Source: Terripilifer sp031921685 (lineage in GTDB: Bacteria; Pseudomonadota; Alphaproteobacteria; Rhizobiales; Beijerinckiaceae). From it: 64,000 nt of DNA. Numbering within the stretch: position 1 is the first letter of the stretch; each line of letters starts with the position of its first letter. The translations under genes and the position numbers were made by a program. Below are positions 61,354-64,000 of this stretch, piece after piece. The DNA is taken from NCBI RefSeq assembly GCF_031921685.1, contig NZ_JAPDHU010000004.1, positions 434,001 through 498,000 of the forward strand, written 5' to 3'. The notes beneath the pieces are model-generated. The model was not told the origin of the DNA. It did not search any database and was given only the letters and a program-made list of their open reading frames with translations.

Positions 61354-64000
61354 ATGTCCGTTGCCCCCACGATCGCCGGTTTGAACCGCGCCGTTGCCGC
61401 GCTTGCCGGCGGTAAATCCATCACCCTCACCAGCGTCCCCGACGGGTTCGATGCCTTCGTCGCCGCCGATCTGGCGCGTGCCTTGGCAGCGACGGCGGGC
61501 GATACGTCAGCGGTGCTGGTGCATGTGGCGCGCGACGGCCAGCGATCCAGGGCCTTCATGGAGGCTCTGGCCTTCGCCGCGCCGCAAATCGAAGTGCTGG
61601 AATTCCCGGCCTGGGATTGCCAGCCCTATGACCGGGTGTCGCCCAACGCAGCCATCGCTGCACGACGGATGACGGTTCTGTCGCGTCTCACCCGTACCCG
61701 CTCGTCGGACGAGCACCCGCGTGTCATCTGCACGACGATCAACGCCCTGTTGCAGCGCGTGCCGCCGCTGCGCTGGCTCGCCACACAGAGTTTTTCCGCT
61801 GCGCCGGGCAATGCGGTGCCTATGGACTCGTTGGTCAATTGGCTTGAGATCAACGGTTTCGTTCGCTCGTCCACGGTGCGCGATACGGGCGAATATGCGG
61901 TGCGTGGCGGCATTCTCGATATGTGGCCGCCGGGCCAGCCCCTGCCGGTGCGTCTCGATTTCTTTGGCGACACGCTGGAATCGATCCGCGCTTTCGATGC
62001 GGAAAGCCAGCGCACCACGGGCCAGCTGCGCGCCCTCGATCTGGTGCCGATGAGCGAGGTGCAGCTCACCACCGATACGATGCGGGCCTTCCGTCAGGCC
62101 TATGTCGCTGCCTTCGGCGCGGCGACTCGCGATGATACGCTTTATGAAGCGGTGAGCGAGGGCCGGCGCCATCCAGGCATCGAGCATTGGATGCCGCTCT
62201 TCTATGGCGAAACGAGCACTTTGCTCGACTATGTGCCGGACGCGCCGCTGATGCTCGATTCGCTGATCGAGGATGCCGCCGGAGAACGGCTGGGCGAGAT
62301 CAAGGATTATTACGACGCGCGCAAGGCGCAGCACGATCTCAATCCGCAGGAATCGCTCTATAAGCCACTGCCGCCAGACGCGCTCTATATGACGCCGGAG
62401 GAATGGCGCAGCCGTTTGAACAAATCGGCAGTGGCCCATGTTTCGCCCTTCGCCAGTCCGGAAGGCGGCGCGACGAACAATATCGACTGCTTTGGTCACG
62501 CCGGCCGGAATTTCGCGCCCGAGCGCGCCAATGAGGCCGTCAACGTCTTTGAAATCGCGGTTGCTCACATTCGCGAACTGCAAGGGCAGGGCCGCCGCGT
62601 CATCGTCGCGGCTTGGTCGGACGGGACGCGTGAGCGTTTGTCCGGCGTTCTTGCGGAACATGGTTTGAAGGCGACCGAGGTTGTCGCCAGTCTCGGCCAA
62701 GCCATGGCTTTGCCGCCTGAACGCGTGGCACTGGCGGTGATCGGCCTCGAAGCCGGCTTCGAAGCCGGTGACATAGCCGTCGTCGGCGAACAGGATATTC
62801 TTGGCGATCGCCTCGTGCGCAACCGCCGCCGCACCAAACGCGCCCAGGACTTCCTTACCGAAGTCGCCGCTTTGACGCCCGGCGATCTGGTCGTCCACGT
62901 CGATCACGGCATCGCGCGCTTCCACGGCCTGCAGGTGATCGAAGCGGCCGGTGCGCCGCACGATTGCCTAGAGCTGCATTACGCCGGCGGCGACAAACTG
63001 TTCCTGCCGGTCGAAAACCTCGAACTGTTGTCGCGCTACGGCTCGGAAGGCACCGACGTTCAGCTTGATAAGCTCGGCGGCGTCGGCTGGCAGACGCGCA
63101 AGGCGCGGATGAAGAAACGCATCCGCGAGATCGCCCACGAGCTGATCCGCATCGCGGCGGCGCGGACGATGCAGGAAGCGCCGAAACTGGCACCGCCCGA
63201 AGGCGTCTACGACGAATTCTGTGCTCGCTTCCCTTATGACGAGACCGAGGATCAGCAGAACGCCATCGATGCGGTGCTGGAAGATTTGGCGCGCGGCCGG
63301 CCGATGGATCGACTCGTCTGCGGCGACGTCGGTTTTGGCAAGACGGAAGTGGCGCTGCGCGCCGCTTTCGCTTCGGCGATCAACGGCAAGCAGGTGGCGG
63401 TGGTCGTGCCGACGACCCTGTTGGCCCGTCAGCACTATCGCAATTTCAGCCAGCGCTTCGCCGGCCTGCCGGTCAAAGTGGCGCAATTGTCGCGCATGGT
63501 TTCCACCGCCGATCAGCGCACCGCCAAACAGGGCCTGGCCGACGGTACGGTTGAAATCATCGTCGGCACCCATGCGGTGCTGGGCAAGACCGTGTCGTTC
63601 AAGGATCTGGGTCTCGTCATCATCGATGAGGAGCAGCATTTCGGCGTCAATCACAAGGAACGGTTGAAGTCGATGCGCGCCGAAGTGCATGTGCTGACAC
63701 TGTCTGCGACGCCGATTCCGCGCACCTTGCAGCTCGCGCTGACGGGCGTGCGCGAACTCTCGATCATTGCCTCGCCGCCGGTCGATCGCCTGGCGGTGCG
63801 CACCTTCGTCACGCCGTTCGACGAACTGATCGTGCGCGAGGCCCTGTTGCGCGAGCGCTATCGCGGCGGCCAGTCCTTCTACGTCTGTCCGCGCATCGAG
63901 GACCTCGACGAGGCGGCGGCCTTCCTGCGCCAGCACGTGCCAGAAGCCAAGTTCGTCATCGCCCATGGCCAGATGGCGGCGACCGATCTCGAAGAACGCA
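61354..64000 (+). CDS. mfd: Transcription-repair coupling factor, 3' truncated by the window
   Basis: The frame opens at ATG 61354 and stays open to the end of the window, giving about 882 residues of a protein near 1150-1170. N-terminal UvrB-homology is visible (FPAWDCQPYDRVSPN), followed by the CarD-like RNA-polymerase interaction region (GDLVVHVDHGIARFHGLQ, quoted by span), then the helicase motor with CGDVGFGKTEVALRAAF (Walker A) and IIDEEQHFGVNHKERLK (motif II). The C-terminal motor lobe and TRG motif lie beyond the window. The product releases stalled RNA polymerase and recruits the UvrA repair system. Confidence 0.96.
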   Translation, partial: MSVAPTIAGLNRAVAALAGGKSITLTSVPDGFDAFVAADLARALAATAGDTSAVLVHVARDGQRSRAFMEALAFAAPQIEVLEFPAWDCQPYDRVSPNAAIAARRMTVLSRLTRTRSSDEHPRVICTTINALLQRVPPLRWLATQSFSAAPGNAVPMDSLVNWLEINGFVRSSTVRDTGEYAVRGGILDMWPPGQPLPVRLDFFGDTLESIRAFDAESQRTTGQLRALDLVPMSEVQLTTDTMRAFRQAYVAAFGAATRDDTLYEAVSEGRRHPGIEHWMPLFYGETSTLLDYVPDAPLMLDSLIEDAAGERLGEIKDYYDARKAQHDLNPQESLYKPLPPDALYMTPEEWRSRLNKSAVAHVSPFASPEGGATNNIDCFGHAGRNFAPERANEAVNVFEIAVAHIRELQGQGRRVIVAAWSDGTRERLSGVLAEHGLKATEVVASLGQAMALPPERVALAVIGLEAGFEAGDIAVVGEQDILGDRLVRNRRRTKRAQDFLTEVAALTPGDLVVHVDHGIARFHGLQVIEAAGAPHDCLELHYAGGDKLFLPVENLELLSRYGSEGTDVQLDKLGGVGWQTRKARMKKRIREIAHELIRIAAARTMQEAPKLAPPEGVYDEFCARFPYDETEDQQNAIDAVLEDLARGRPMDRLVCGDVGFGKTEVALRAAFASAINGKQVAVVVPTTLLARQHYRNFSQRFAGLPVKVAQLSRMVSTADQRTAKQGLADGTVEIIVGTHAVLGKTVSFKDLGLVIIDEEQHFGVNHKERLKSMRAEVHVLTLSATPIPRTLQLALTGVRELSIIASPPVDRLAVRTFVTPFDELIVREALLRERYRGGQSFYVCPRIEDLDEAAAFLRQHVPEAKFVIAHGQMAATDLEER

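Noticed and set aside
1..64000. CRISPR arrays, tRNA or rRNA genes, insertion sequences, prophage or toxin-antitoxin modules
   Set aside because: No regularly spaced repeats, transposase motifs, phage genes or RNA-gene consensus were seen in any part of the window.

Overview
The window reads as a chromosomal segment of an alphaproteobacterium, most likely a member of the Hyphomicrobiales (Rhizobiales). The grounds are high GC, dense short-spaced operons, many GTG/TTG starts, the recG / sdhE / mfd neighbourhood, a cytochrome-c-tailed urate hydroxylase (PuuD), an allantoinase/OHCU-decarboxylase fusion, opgGH glucan genes, and a TTAA-N7-TTAA (CtrA-type) box. The genus cannot be fixed from sequence alone. 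I see no rRNA, tRNA, CRISPR array, insertion sequence or prophage.

Layout. (1) 0-7.6 kb: a small secreted repeat protein, a heavy-metal-type RND pump (adaptor plus inner-membrane pump, no outer-membrane factor), ferredoxin-NADP reductase, then a DOPA-dioxygenase-like gene and an amidohydrolase behind a promoter with an operator in its spacer. (2) 7.7-16.3 kb: a urate/ureide catabolic locus. An NCS2 permease is followed by a tightly overlapped minus-strand operon (HIU hydrolase, allantoinase/OHCU decarboxylase, allantoate-type amidohydrolase, and unexpectedly a histidine-ammonia-lyase-type enzyme). A LysR regulator stands divergent to puuD. (3) 16.4-34 kb: accessory catabolism and sensing. It holds a VOC protein, a Rieske oxygenase, three Bug/TctC binding proteins with no membrane partners, two-component and LysR regulators, an Ldh-type dehydrogenase, a c-di-GMP enzyme with a broken GGDEF motif, a cupin, a flavin monooxygenase and an MmgE/PrpD protein. 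Inside it lies a three-gene operon (28.66-31.26 kb) of a Rab-like small GTPase, a membrane OmpA-domain protein and a coiled-coil protein. (4) 34-49.5 kb: surface polysaccharide. A CDP-sugar operon (rfbF, rfbG, C-methyltransferase, epimerase) is followed by glycosyltransferases, an epimerase, a CmcI-like protein, an acetyltransferase, a Wza-type exporter, a TPR-GT4 protein and a CDP-alcohol phosphatidyltransferase. (5) 46.5-64 kb: opgG-opgH for periplasmic glucans, glmU-glmS for UDP-GlcNAc supply, a YddA/SbmA-type ABC transporter, a DUF502 protein, an isochorismatase-like hydrolase, recG, sdhE and the 5' part of mfd, which runs off the end.

How it works together. Urate is predicted to be taken up, oxidised by PuuD at the membrane, hydrolysed by UraH, decarboxylated and ring-opened by the fusion enzyme, then processed as allantoate; a shared 12-bp motif at both urate promoters suggests control by the LysR protein. 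The polysaccharide block makes a CDP-linked deoxysugar, probably C-methylated, and assembles and exports a decorated surface glycan, with GlmU/GlmS supplying precursor. The best candidate for an undescribed system is the Rab-like GTPase operon. Its OmpA protein appears to place a roadblock/longin-like domain in the cytoplasm and a peptidoglycan-binding domain in the periplasm, which would link a G-protein switch to the cell wall.
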